A DNA stretch of 64,000 nucleotides from Sulfitobacter mediterraneus (GCF_016801775.1 NZ_CP069004.1:124001-188000), one strand, 5' to 3'. Shown: positions 34,464 to 43,482, counted from the first letter of the stretch. A program made the numbers and translations. The notes: a model not told the origin generated them from the sequence alone.

Positions 34464-34486
34464 TGGTGCCATGCCTTGCGCCAGTG

Positions 34487-34604
34487 GCCGGGCTCTGCCC
34501 GGCGGTCGCAGCCTATGGCTGCTCCAAACGGAATACAGGCAGTTGATGCAATATTATAATATTGAATCAATTATGGCGAAATGCCATAACAGGGCTGCCT
34601 GTAT
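34487..34604. other. hairpin array upstream of mobC; oriT or control region candidate
   Basis: Five structures lie in 118 bp: GCCGGGC-TCT-GCCCGGC (34487-34503); GCAGCC-TAT-GGCTGC (34508-34522); outer arms ATACAGGCAG and CTGCCTGTAT (34533-34542, 34595-34604), which enclose the perfect palindrome CAATATTATAATATTG (34549-34564) and the hairpin TTATGGC-GAAAT-GCCATAA (34571-34589). The stems are not followed by T tracts, so they are not simple terminators. The position next to mobC and the relaxase gene is where oriT usually lies. I did not find a clear VirD2/RK2-type ATCCTG nic motif, so the oriT call is tentative. Confidence 0.5.
34543..34568 (+). promoter_or_regulatory. AT-rich promoter/operator of the mob operon, shared with virB
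   Basis: The block beginning TTGATGCAATATTATAAT, centred on a palindrome, matches 53358-53384 (read on the minus strand) at all but three positions plus one inserted base. TATAAT at 34555-34560 would serve as a -10 box. A matching -35 box is not clear, which suggests dependence on an activator or tight repression. mobC starts 77 bases downstream of TATAAT. Confidence 0.5.
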
Positions 34605-34637
34605 GATGCTGGCAAGAAATAGGGGTGATTACTTCAC

Positions 34638-35228
34638 ATGGGCCGACCGCGCGTACCACGGCACAAGCGACTGACGCAAAACCAGCGTTTTGCCATCGTG
34701 CGCAAGCGTGCCGAGGGGGTGCCGATCGAGGATCTGGCCCGCGAATTCGGCGTCACGACCCGCAGCATCTTCTACACGTTGAAAGCCGATCAAAGCCGCA
34801 AACTTGATGCGCGCGTGCGCTCTGAGCTGGTGAATGTCCGGCTCACACCGAAGGAGCTTGCGGGCTTTGATGCGGTGCTGACGCGGCATGATATCGCCAG
34901 CCGGGCGGAAGGGCTGCGTCGGCTGATCCATGCCTCGAACGATCTCTTTGTCCCTGATGATGAACTGGCCAATCAGATGCAGGGATTGTCGGCCTCTCTC
35001 AATCGCACCGGCAACAACATCAACCAAATTGCGCAGCGCCTGAACGAGGCAAAGCGCCAGGGTAAGACGCCGCCTTATGGGAATTCCGCCCATGCTCAGG
35101 TCCGCGCTTTGGCCGGGCTGATCTTCGATATCGCCGACCAGGTTCAGGACATGGCGCAGCGCCGCCGAAGCGCGCTGTCTGGCGAGGTTGCCCGCGTACT
35201 GGGAGGCTTTGCCGATGGCCCGGAATAG
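34638..35228 (+). CDS. mobC: MobC-family relaxosome accessory protein
   Basis: A 196-residue protein. The N-terminal part has a helix-turn-helix (VPIEDLAREFGVTTRSIFYT). A ribbon-helix-helix-like segment (VNVRLTPKELAGFDAVLTRH) and the MobC signature LNRTGNNINQIAQRLNEAKR follow. MobC proteins bind oriT, help open the strands and extend melting for the relaxase. The gene lies just after the hairpin array and overlaps the relaxase start by 14 bp. The upstream AGGGG is rather distant (about 12 bases). Confidence 0.85.
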   Translation: MGRPRVPRHKRLTQNQRFAIVRKRAEGVPIEDLAREFGVTTRSIFYTLKADQSRKLDARVRSELVNVRLTPKELAGFDAVLTRHDIASRAEGLRRLIHASNDLFVPDDELANQMQGLSASLNRTGNNINQIAQRLNEAKRQGKTPPYGNSAHAQVRALAGLIFDIADQVQDMAQRRRSALSGEVARVLGGFADGPE

Positions 35229-37023
35229 CGCCGTTGCCGCCGCGCAGGAGGCCTTTTTCGATCGCGACTGGAGCCGCATTCGCGGCAGCGTCCCCCGCGC
35301 CCGTGCCAAGCAGATGGCCCGCGCCGCCATGGGCCATTCCCCTGCGATCTTCAAAGCCATTCGCGACGGCGGCACGCACAACAAAGCGCAGCTGCGCAAC
35401 CAGCTGGAATACCTGACCACCAAGTCGAGCTTCATCATTGACAGCCGTGGCACCTATGACGGCCAAAGCGTTTTGTCAGCCAAAGAGATCGAGCAGGTCA
35501 CACGCCGGTTTTCAGCCCAGTGGAATGAGGGGTTTCATCCAAAGCTCGGGAACACCTCACATCTGCTGATGGCCTTCCCGATTGGCACGCGCGGCGAGGA
35601 TGTTGCCGAGATCACGCGCGAGATCTGCGAGCGTTTTTTTCAGGGCAGCGGCAGCCACTTTGACTACATCGCAGCCGTGCATGAGGATCGGGATCACCCG
35701 CACGCGCACATCGTTCTGAACCGTCGCAGCAAGGACGGGGAGTTCTTCTTTCTGAAGGAAGGGCACCACTTCAACTACGACAGTTTTCGCGAGGCGATGG
35801 TGGAGGTATCGGACCGCTATGGGCTGCGCTTGGAGGCGACGCGAAAGCTTGAGCGTGGGATCACGACGAAGAGGCCTAGCGATGTAGAACAGCGTCGCGC
35901 AGAAGCCACTGGCCAGAAGTTAGTCGAGCGCGAGCGCATTGGTACAGAGCTTGACCATGCTTTGCGTGAGGTTGCGCAGAACGCGCAGCTTTATCGCGGC
36001 CTTGCCGCCGAGGCCTCGCGCGAGAACCAGCATGATATTGCAGCAGCCTTGGACAAAGCCGCGACGCTTTTGGCGCAAGGCAAACCGATTGAAGCAGATG
36101 GAAAGGTATATGGTATGGCCGAAGAACAGCACTCGTTTGATGAGGTCGTGGATGCCTTTCACGCCAAGATCAACCAAGCTGAACGCATTGTAGCAGAAGC
36201 CCCGATTGAGCGGCGTGCGTCGCTCGAGCATGAGCTTAACGACATCTATCGTTCACTGTCGCATCTGAGCCCAATGGGAACGCAGTCCCACACCTTGCTC
36301 GAAGACGCGTCAAAAAGTGGGACCTATTCCGCTACAAATATACGGGCCGAGGCCCAAAGCGCATTGCGGGAAACAGCTCTTACCGAACGTCTTGAGCAGG
36401 CTTTGAAAGGCACCGGCATTGACGCGCAAGAGGTGACGCGCCGCGTCGAAATCGGCGCGGGCAATGCCGCGCTGGAACGGCAATGGCTTGGACAGGATTT
36501 GAAGGCGATTGCCGAGAAGGACGGCTTTGATTTGTCACGCGCCGATGAGCTGGAGAAAGCGATCGACCGCCTTGACCAGGTGCACAGTGATCTGGGCCGT
36601 GTGTTGGCAGATGCTGAGGTTCTCAAAGACAGCGGATCGGTGGAGTCTGACCGGCAGGAAGCCATTATCGACCAGCTTCCGCCGACCACCTCTGATATCC
36701 TGAGCCGTTTGAGGGAAGACCCAACCGCAGACCCTTTCATCAGCGATTTGGAACGCGAGACCTTGCGCTCCGAGTTGGAGGAACTGGTCGGTGAAGAGGG
36801 CACCCCGGACTTGGCGATTGGCGATGAGACCGCGCTGGAGGAACATATCGAAGACCGCCTGGACCGGCTCTATGCGGCCAAGGCCTATCTGCAGAGCGAT
36901 GCCGCTCTGGCGAACAGCGTGGCGATGGAGCACGTCCTCGACGAAATCGCCAATGAAGAAATTGATGTTCAACGCGAGCGGCATGTCGATGCCGACGGCG
37001 AAAAGGGCGTGACGCATGGGTAA
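35215..37023 (+). CDS. MOBP-type (VirD2-like) relaxase
   Basis: The relaxase nicks oriT, stays joined to the 5' end and pilots the strand through the secretion channel. This 602-residue protein has a likely catalytic Tyr66 in LEYLTTKS and the metal-binding histidine motif HEDRDHPHAHIVLNR (about 156-170). The N-terminal 250 residues are the nicking domain. The C-terminal 350 residues are helical, acidic and probably carry the translocation signal. An ATG at 35188 is in frame, but GGGAGG stands 8 bases before the ATG at 35215, so I use the latter. It overlaps virD4 by 8 bp. Confidence 0.88.
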   Translation: MARNSAVAAAQEAFFDRDWSRIRGSVPRARAKQMARAAMGHSPAIFKAIRDGGTHNKAQLRNQLEYLTTKSSFIIDSRGTYDGQSVLSAKEIEQVTRRFSAQWNEGFHPKLGNTSHLLMAFPIGTRGEDVAEITREICERFFQGSGSHFDYIAAVHEDRDHPHAHIVLNRRSKDGEFFFLKEGHHFNYDSFREAMVEVSDRYGLRLEATRKLERGITTKRPSDVEQRRAEATGQKLVERERIGTELDHALREVAQNAQLYRGLAAEASRENQHDIAAALDKAATLLAQGKPIEADGKVYGMAEEQHSFDEVVDAFHAKINQAERIVAEAPIERRASLEHELNDIYRSLSHLSPMGTQSHTLLEDASKSGTYSATNIRAEAQSALRETALTERLEQALKGTGIDAQEVTRRVEIGAGNAALERQWLGQDLKAIAEKDGFDLSRADELEKAIDRLDQVHSDLGRVLADAEVLKDSGSVESDRQEAIIDQLPPTTSDILSRLREDPTADPFISDLERETLRSELEELVGEEGTPDLAIGDETALEEHIEDRLDRLYAAKAYLQSDAALANSVAMEHVLDEIANEEIDVQRERHVDADGEKGVTHG

Positions 37024-38908
37024 GGCGCGGATCGCACTGGGCGTCATGAGCTTTGCTCTTCTCGGCGCGGTGCTGGGGTATGTTCTGGCGTCAGCCTTTC
37101 TGACGTTCCGCTGGTTCGGGGGGGGGGCGGATATCGACTTCCTGATGCTGGCGCGCAGCTATGGGGATCTTCGAACAACCCATCCCGAAGATATGCAGAT
37201 CGTTCACTTGATCTTGGGGATCAGCACTTGCGCGGGCGTTTTGCTCAGCGCGGTTTTGATGAACGACGCGCTAACCAAATTTGGGGAAACCCATTGGCAG
37301 CACATGTCCGAGATGAAGCGCAACGGTTTCTTAGGCAAGCCTGGCCACGGCTTTGTCCTCGGCAAAATGGGCAAGCCCAAGAGCCGCAAACCTTTTGTGA
37401 TGTCCAAGGTTTTTCCCCATGCCTTGATCGTGGCTCCGACCGGGCGTGGCAAGACAACGGGGTTCGTCATCCCGAACCTTTTGACCTATCAGGGCAGTGC
37501 CGTGGTGCTGGACGTGAAGGGCGAAAATTTCGAGGCAACAGCGCGCCACCGGGCTGCGCAGGGCGACAAGGTGTTCCGGTTTGCGCCCACTGATTGGAAG
37601 GATGGCCGCTCGCACCGGTACAATCCTTTGCTGCGCATATCGGCGCTGGAAAACGTCGACCGCCAGCAGATGGAGCTGCAACTCTTGGCCTCCCTGTTTC
37701 TGCAAGCAGATAACGACCGCGTCCAAGGGCTCCTCGACGGCGGTATCGATCTATTCGTGGCGGCAGGGCTTTTAGCGTTCGAGCGCAAGAGACCGACCCT
37801 GGGCGAGATTTACCGCATCACCGCATCTGGCGGGGACAAGCAGAAGGAATATCGCCGCCGCGCGGATGAAGTGGTCAATCCAGCCGCCAAGCTGATTTTC
37901 ATGCGCATGGCCTCGACCAACAACGACACGCTGACGTCTTACCTGTCGCTTCTCATGACCTCGGGCCTCAAGCAATGGTCGAACCCCGCCATCGACCGCG
38001 CAACCGCGACCTCAGACTTAGATTTCCGCGACATCCGAAAGACGCCGTTTTCGGTCTATCTTGTGGTCGAGCCGCTGATGGTGAAACCCCTCGCTCCACT
38101 GATCCGATTGTTCTTCTCGGACTTGCTGGCATCGCTGCAGGACCATGAACCCGGCAAGGACGAGCCTTGGCCTGTGATGATCATGCTCGATGAGTTCAAC
38201 CGCCTGGGCAAAATGCCGATCGTGCTCGACAGCATCGAAACCCTGCGGTCTTACCGGGCCAACCTCGCGATCGTCACACAGACCATCCCGGCGCTAGATG
38301 AAATCTACGGCGAAAATGCCCGGCGTGCCTTGCAGGGCAACGCGGGCATCAAGCTCTATCTGACTCCCTCAGATGAGAAGACCATCGAAGAGCTGAGCAA
38401 AGCGGTAGGGAAAACCACCAAGCGCGTTGTGACCCGCTCGCGCTCAGTCGGTCGCAACCCCTTCGCCGGTCGCAGTATGTCTGAACGGACCGAAGAGACC
38501 GCGTTGCTGCCCGAGGATGAAGCGCGGCGCATGGATCTTGATGACATCGTTCTGGTGGTCGACGCGCAAATGCCTGTGCGAGCCAAGCGGATCAAATACT
38601 ATGAGGATCGGTTCTTTAAGCAGATCTTCGACAAGCAGAGCGGCGATCTGCCGTATCCATCCGCCGGAGACCAAATGCGTGGGCTGCAAGGGCAGATCAA
38701 AGCGCTGGAGGCGAAGATTGGGGCGCTTGTGATGCCAAGGCGGGGGGCCGGTGATGGCTCTGAAGGTAGTGGCAATCAGCGTGAAGAGATCATCGGAGTA
38801 GCCTCGCGAGTGCAAGATGTTCCGCCAAGCGATAAGCCTAGTTTGAACGACTACCGAGCTGGGTCTGAACGAGTCGAGCGTTTTTTGGAGAAGGCCGCTA
38901 GGACATGA
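37016..38908 (+). CDS. virD4: VirD4/TraG-type coupling ATPase
   Basis: The coupling protein links the relaxosome to the secretion channel in the inner membrane. It has 630 residues, two N-terminal membrane helices (about 7-30 and 62-83), Walker A APTGRGKTT (140-148), VLDVKGENFE shortly after, and Walker B VMIMLDEFNRLG near residue 385. The C-terminal tail after about 560 is polar and variable. The gene overlaps the relaxase gene, forming a mobC-relaxase-virD4 operon. A 180-bp AT-rich gap follows without visible features. Confidence 0.92.
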   Translation: MGKARIALGVMSFALLGAVLGYVLASAFLTFRWFGGGADIDFLMLARSYGDLRTTHPEDMQIVHLILGISTCAGVLLSAVLMNDALTKFGETHWQHMSEMKRNGFLGKPGHGFVLGKMGKPKSRKPFVMSKVFPHALIVAPTGRGKTTGFVIPNLLTYQGSAVVLDVKGENFEATARHRAAQGDKVFRFAPTDWKDGRSHRYNPLLRISALENVDRQQMELQLLASLFLQADNDRVQGLLDGGIDLFVAAGLLAFERKRPTLGEIYRITASGGDKQKEYRRRADEVVNPAAKLIFMRMASTNNDTLTSYLSLLMTSGLKQWSNPAIDRATATSDLDFRDIRKTPFSVYLVVEPLMVKPLAPLIRLFFSDLLASLQDHEPGKDEPWPVMIMLDEFNRLGKMPIVLDSIETLRSYRANLAIVTQTIPALDEIYGENARRALQGNAGIKLYLTPSDEKTIEELSKAVGKTTKRVVTRSRSVGRNPFAGRSMSERTEETALLPEDEARRMDLDDIVLVVDAQMPVRAKRIKYYEDRFFKQIFDKQSGDLPYPSAGDQMRGLQGQIKALEAKIGALVMPRRGAGDGSEGSGNQREEIIGVASRVQDVPPSDKPSLNDYRAGSERVERFLEKAART

Positions 38909-39089
38909 CCGAGGAAAAGCTATCATTGCAACGGCAATAAAGCCAGAATGTTACTTAATCGAATTGACATTTCCTCAGCCACGCCGTTCGGGATACCAAG
39001 CTCAATGAGCTACTTGGGGAGTGATGATTTGTTGGCAGCTAGACTATCCCTTTGATGTAACGTAGTCTTTCAAAGGGGCGTGAACTGTT

Positions 39090-39734
39090 ATGGTGGCGCC
39101 TGAAGGGGGAGATATGGGGCGACGTCGCCAAAGCGGATTCCTTGAAACGCTGTTCAAATCAGCTTTTGGTGTCGGTACCACTGTTCACTACAAAACAGAC
39201 TGGCTCGGCAGAAAGAAAAAGGTCGTTAAGCATCACGATTCCGGGAAGACCAAGACATACACACACGGCACTGGCTTCTTCGGGAACAAAACGCGGACAA
39301 AAACCGTCAAACACGGTAGGGTCATTGAGGAAGGAACTGTCCGCGAGAACCTTTTTTGGAGCGGGGCCACCGAACACGCAAGGAAGAGAGACGGTACTGA
39401 AGTAAAGCGAAACTTTTCACCTGGAGTATTTCGCGATCATGTCTCGACCCTGGAAAATGGGATTTGCTTCAAATGCGACGGCACTGGACAGAAGCGGATC
39501 ACTTGCAGAACGTGCAGCGGCACGGGAATGTTTACGTTCCCAGAGCGCGAGTGTTGGACCTGTGGTGGAACCGGCTGCTATGGGGAAAATCAATGTCGAA
39601 GATGTTCCGGTAGCGGTGTCTATGCATCCGGTAAGAAAGCCCCCTGCAATCGCTGTAGCGGCACCGGTATGCGTACGGTGACGTGCAACAAATGCGACGG
39701 CAGTGGTAAGTTTATCAATAAAACGTATCGTTAG
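39090..39734 (+). CDS. protein with six DnaJ-type CxxCxGxG zinc repeats
   Basis: A 214-residue protein. The N-terminal 120 residues are basic and unrecognised. The rest has six CxxCxGxG-type motifs (CFKCDGTG, CRTCSGTG, CWTCGGTG, CRRCSGSG, CNRCSGTG, CNKCDGSG), whereas the DnaJ chaperone has four. No J domain is present. Paired motifs would bind three zinc ions. Such modules bind unfolded protein or nucleic acid. The ATG at 39090 has AAGGGG 11 bases upstream; a second ATG at 39114 has AGGGGGA only 3 bases away. It sits in the AT-richer cargo pocket between the mob and virB operons. Confidence 0.65.
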   Translation: MVAPEGGDMGRRRQSGFLETLFKSAFGVGTTVHYKTDWLGRKKKVVKHHDSGKTKTYTHGTGFFGNKTRTKTVKHGRVIEEGTVRENLFWSGATEHARKRDGTEVKRNFSPGVFRDHVSTLENGICFKCDGTGQKRITCRTCSGTGMFTFPERECWTCGGTGCYGENQCRRCSGSGVYASGKKAPCNRCSGTGMRTVTCNKCDGSGKFINKTYR

Positions 39735-39799
39735 CAGAGTGGGTACTAATGCTTGGGGTGCTAGAGATCGGCACGTTACAAACTCTATTTCTTTTTTTG

Positions 39800-41059
39800 T
39801 TACAAGCTTACGGAAATATCGAGCTCATTTGCCATAAACTTGCCGTCAGCTATTAGGAATCTCAGGACACGGTGTGATTTTACGACGTCATAGTCGTGAT
39901 ATTCCGCAAAACGATCATTGCTGAGGACGAAGACGCTCTGATTTTTCCCGGCTAGTTTCATCAGATATTCGTCTGCTGCTGTCTTGGTTGGAGTTACGTG
40001 TGTGGCGGTATTGGGGCCGAGTGCCTTTTCAATGCCTTGGTTGTCTGACTTCAGCATGGCGCGAATTGATGCGTCGAACACGACAGTTACCTTGAAGCGA
40101 TCGCCCAAGGCCTCAAGCAGCGCGGAAATCCCTCGTAAACCAATAAATGATTGGCCCTCATAGCAGGCATTGTTCCCATCGATCACAAGATGCGAAATTG
40201 TTCGATCAAGTCTTTTCAACTCGTCTCGAATACGGCGCTCGAGTTTTGGAATGTTGTTTTCAAGCCGCCGAATTTTTCCTCTTCGATCATTGATGACATG
40301 TCTCGGGCTACCAGAGCCAAATTTCTCTTCGCATTTCTGGTGAATCATTGCCCGCTCGTAACTATTCTCCGCAGCGGTCAAGTCTCGATCGAGACGATCT
40401 GCCTTTGCGATGTCAGAATTGAAAGTTTCTAGCTCAGATTCTAGGCGATCAAGCTCCTGCGAATGGGGCCGGATCTTTTCCTCAATCCTTTCGAGTTCGG
40501 ACTTTGCCGCAGCCAAGTCGCTAGCAATCTGTCGAATTTTTGGTTGAATATCTGCAAGTTGCGTTTCTGCTTCATTGAGGCTGAAGCACTCGTGTTCAGA
40601 AATACGCTTTTGCGCCGAGCTTAAGTCTGATCTCACCTCGGATAGCGCATTATTGTCTCTCATCAAGTGCTCATTTGCTGCGGATATTTCTTTACGAAGC
40701 CGATTGGCTTCTAAGCGTAGTCGTTTCTGTTCCGCTGTAAAAAACTTCCAGATCACCAGCGGATTGGTCTGGGCCGCTCGGTTAACCTTTAGGCGGTTCT
40801 CAAGGTTTGCCTTGTTAACTTCCTCGTCCGCTATCTTTCGTGAAAGGCCAACTGAGGAACTTTCGAGACGCTTGATTTTTTCTAGTTCGACTTCCGGTTC
40901 GAACGCTTTGTAGCTCTCGATAGAACCCCGGAGAGCTCTTTGTGTCTCCTGCATGGATCGGTGCTGTTCGGTCAGCCTTTTAATGCGAGAGCGTCGACGC
41001 TGGAGAGGTTCAAGAGGGCTGGTCGCGTTCATTTGCTCGCTCGCAAGTCTAGGAAACAT
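39800..41059 (-). CDS. coiled-coil protein with C-terminal NYN/PIN-like ribonuclease domain
   Basis: A 419-residue protein. Residues 15-285 are almost wholly coiled coil, with a short hydrophobic patch LVIWKFF at 101-107. Residues about 290-410 look like an NYN domain of the Zc3h12a type: HLVIDGNNACYEG (Asp294), VVFDAS (Asp329), TKTAADEY (Asp363) and VLSNDRFAEY (Asp382), a full set of acidic metal ligands for RNA cleavage. No known defence system of this exact layout comes to mind. A TATAAT lies only 5 bases upstream of the ATG, so the start may instead be the ATG at 41032, or the message may be leaderless. Confidence 0.68.
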   Translation of the reverse strand: MFPRLASEQMNATSPLEPLQRRRSRIKRLTEQHRSMQETQRALRGSIESYKAFEPEVELEKIKRLESSSVGLSRKIADEEVNKANLENRLKVNRAAQTNPLVIWKFFTAEQKRLRLEANRLRKEISAANEHLMRDNNALSEVRSDLSSAQKRISEHECFSLNEAETQLADIQPKIRQIASDLAAAKSELERIEEKIRPHSQELDRLESELETFNSDIAKADRLDRDLTAAENSYERAMIHQKCEEKFGSGSPRHVINDRRGKIRRLENNIPKLERRIRDELKRLDRTISHLVIDGNNACYEGQSFIGLRGISALLEALGDRFKVTVVFDASIRAMLKSDNQGIEKALGPNTATHVTPTKTAADEYLMKLAGKNQSVFVLSNDRFAEYHDYDVVKSHRVLRFLIADGKFMANELDISVSL

Positions 41060-41064
41060 AAAGC

Positions 41065-41092
41065 ATTATATGTGGACGCGGGGCATAGGCAA
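41065..41092 (-). promoter_or_regulatory. promoter candidate for the coiled-coil/NYN gene
   Basis: Read on the minus strand: TTGCCT (41092-41087), a 16-bp spacer, TATAAT (41070-41065). It is so close to the ATG at 41059 that transcription would begin near or inside the first codons. Confidence 0.35.
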
Positions 41093-41333
41093 CACGATTG
41101 GCGCTTGTGTCGGCCAGGAATTGTGGGCATCGGTGCAAATCATCCCAATGGCATATTTACATCGCTCAGCTCTTCTATGGCGATCAAACAAACACTGACT
41201 TCGTAATTGTGCCGAAGGATTGGGTTCCTGACCGCACAGAGCGCACCATTACTCAAGCCAAGTCCGATTGGGGGTGAAACGATAGACGCGGAAGAGAATT
41301 AAGCACGCTACTTATCTATGCGGATAGCATGGC

Positions 41334-42047
41334 TTACGCGAGAAAACCTTCTGGCACGGGCGCGCGCTTTACCTGCAGTACTCTTTTCTTTCGACCTGTT
41401 CGGGTGACAAACACTAGTTCTTCGGATCCGTCCTTGTTAACCACATACTTCAGGCGGTGGAGTGAGAACACCTGACCATCCACGGTTACATCCTTATGGT
41501 CGTCCGAAAGCGAAACATTGTCTAACTCGGCATCGAGCCACGCGAGGATCGTTTCGAGGGAGTTTGCTTCGAGAAGTCGCACTTCCCTAATGATCCCCGT
41601 CAGAGTTGTCGGTTCAAGGCCGCCCTTTGCACGCTCTTCGTTGATCCTACGCATCGTTTTGCGAGTTACATATAATCCAAGCGAGGCGGCGACAGTCGCA
41701 GCGGTGCCAGCAATCGCCCATCCAATGGGCGTCAGACCCAAAAAGGTTACCGTGGGGGCAATTCCGAGCGTACTGGCGACACCGCCCAGGCCGACGGCTG
41801 TCAATGCAGATCCCACACCGAGAGCAGCACCAGAAGAGAGCGCCGCGAGGCCACCAGTTGCACCGAAAATACCTGCCGCCGATACTAACCCTAGACTGCC
41901 GAGTAGGGAGCTGTTTCCTAGAACGAAGGCACCGATCCACGTGCTTGATAGCGTGCCAGCGATATAGCCGGAAGCTGCTGTAGACGCGATCCATGCACCT
42001 GAGGAGTGGAAAACTGGAACTGCGATAGCGAGAAAAGGCAGGGGCAT
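41334..42047 (-). CDS. glycine-rich membrane protein of unknown function
   Basis: A 237-residue protein. Residues 1-135 are hydrophobic with many Gly, Ala and Ser (for example GSLGLVSAAGIFGATGGLAA), like glycine-zipper or pore-forming segments, and would span the membrane three to five times. Residues 136-237 are soluble (SLETILAWLDAELDNVSLSD, then GRKKRVLQVKRAPV). GGAG lies 7 bases before the ATG. It stands alone between the NYN gene and virB6. A membrane-damaging effector or a membrane-bound sensor are both possible; neither is shown. The gap 41060-41333 to the NYN gene contains a short open frame without clear meaning. Confidence 0.55.
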   Translation of the reverse strand: MPLPFLAIAVPVFHSSGAWIASTAASGYIAGTLSSTWIGAFVLGNSSLLGSLGLVSAAGIFGATGGLAALSSGAALGVGSALTAVGLGGVASTLGIAPTVTFLGLTPIGWAIAGTAATVAASLGLYVTRKTMRRINEERAKGGLEPTTLTGIIREVRLLEANSLETILAWLDAELDNVSLSDDHKDVTVDGQVFSLHRLKYVVNKDGSEELVFVTRTGRKKRVLQVKRAPVPEGFLA

Positions 42048-42483
42048 GAGTCGGCTCCGACAAAAGGTTACCTAATAGACTTGGGTGTTTTCCAGGCGTT
42101 GTTCAAGTTCATGTGAGCCGCTGTTGGTTCCGTCTGCCTTTTCAAGGTTCATTTGTGGTCGGTTCGAGCACGAACGCTCTTGAAGCGGAACAAAAATAGC
42201 GCCAAGTCCAGAATTATTTATCAACAGGCAAACTTTCCTTTCATGTGCCTAGCGGTCTATCGGACGATTGGGGTCAGAGGTGATTGCAAAACTTTAAATC
42301 GCCTTTCGACGGGCACCGTCTCTGGAGTTTCAGCATTGGTTACGATGGATTAATACAGCAGCTGCGCGAACAGGCTTTTGTCCTGTCTACATTTTCTTTT
42401 TGGCGTTTGACGCGAACTTTAGCTAGGGGTGACCGCACTGCAGAAACTAATTCAGTGGTCAACTGCAGCAAAGCGCATGGCCT
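42048..42483. other. 436-bp gap between cargo and virB6
   Basis: AT-richer than the T4SS genes. It should contain the promoter of the glycine-rich membrane protein gene (reading left) and the end of the virB transcript. I see no clear terminator and no convincing gene. Confidence 0.4.
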
Positions 42484-43482
42484 CTACTCCAACCGCTTCG
42501 CCCGTTCCGCCACCCGACTAACCATCGAAACAGTAGCTCCACCTGCCTGCCGTATTCCAGCTCCTGCGATCTCAGCATTCGACCTCGTTCCAAACCGAGC
42601 ACGAGCCCGCGAGCCCTTGGTGCCGATCAAGCCCTTTGCGAACCCGCCGGGACCGGGAATGCTCGGCGGTCCGGCCATCATGAAGTTGCCAGAGATTGAG
42701 CGGACGATCAGTGGGGTGGCGATGATCATGCCGCCTGCGAGAAACATCATCATGAAGAAGGGGACCAGCGCGCCGATGTTGCTGGCTCCGGAGGGATCTC
42801 CGAGTTCGGTCATGAGCGAGCGCGACATTCCGACGACAGTGGAAAACACGCCCGCGATTACCAGGGGGTAGAGTGCGTAGGATACCGTGCTGGACAGCCA
42901 GCGGTGGAAATAGTCCTTGCTGACATCAAACAGCGACAGCGCAATCATGATTGGAGCGATGCCGATCATGAAGGCCAGCATGATCTTGGCGAAGATCAAT
43001 ACCAATCCGCAGAGCGCGCCAATGACGCCCAAGAGGAACGCGCCGATTGCGCCGATTAGGGCTCCGGCCATCCAATGCATGTTGTCACCGGCCGCGTTCA
43101 GATAATCGCCAAATTCTTCGATGAGGTCGTCAAAGGCCCCGGCAAAGTAGGATGCACCTGCACCGCCCCCGCCAAGCCCTGCCACCATGCCGCCCGCGAG
43201 CTGGTCGAGACCGTTGATGAGGGCGCTGGCCACAGCGTTGAATTGGACCCAGTTCATCGCAAAGAGGGAGATCAGCATGAGCTTGAGTGCGAACCAGAAG
43301 GCGGTGCGCCCATCCATGGACTTATACTGGAACACCGTGTTGAGAAAAACGCCGATCACGGCGAGCGTCGAGGCTACGGCGATGACGCCGCCAAGTTGAC
43401 TGGCGACGTTGCCAAATGTGGTTTGGGCCGCGTCGTCCAGAAAGTTGTCGGTTGTCTCTACCATCCAGGTGACGACGCCCAT
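42484..43482 (-). CDS. virB6: VirB6-type inner-membrane T4SS protein
   Basis: VirB6 is the polytopic inner-membrane component of the conjugation channel. This 332-residue protein has about six hydrophobic segments, including GGVIAVASTLAVIGVFLN, ALKLMLISLFAM, MAGALIGAIGAFLLGVIGAL with LVLIFAKIMLAFMIGIAPIM, and LVPFFMMMFLAGGMIIATPL, and a basic cytosolic tail. It is the last gene of the virB operon rather than lying between virB5 and virB8 as in the Ti plasmid. It is separated from the DUF4177 gene by 20 bp. Confidence 0.88.
   Translation of the reverse strand: MGVVTWMVETTDNFLDDAAQTTFGNVASQLGGVIAVASTLAVIGVFLNTVFQYKSMDGRTAFWFALKLMLISLFAMNWVQFNAVASALINGLDQLAGGMVAGLGGGGAGASYFAGAFDDLIEEFGDYLNAAGDNMHWMAGALIGAIGAFLLGVIGALCGLVLIFAKIMLAFMIGIAPIMIALSLFDVSKDYFHRWLSSTVSYALYPLVIAGVFSTVVGMSRSLMTELGDPSGASNIGALVPFFMMMFLAGGMIIATPLIVRSISGNFMMAGPPSIPGPGGFAKGLIGTKGSRARARFGTRSNAEIAGAGIRQAGGATVSMVSRVAERAKRLE

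Noticed and set aside
34629..35453. Long open frame on the minus strand opposite mobC and the start of the relaxase gene (274 codons)
   Set aside because: It is a shadow of two well-supported genes, its protein has no recognisable domain, and codon structure favours the plus strand.
41104..41277. Short plus-strand frame ending FVIVPKDWVPDRTERTITQA and a few more residues before TGA
   Set aside because: It reads like a possible gene end, but no start or upstream coding part remains. At most it is a remnant, too weak to list as a gene.
42478..42530. A tRNA-Ser-like string (CCAACCGCTTCGCCCGTTCC)
   Set aside because: It is the coding end of virB6 and cannot fold into a full cloverleaf.
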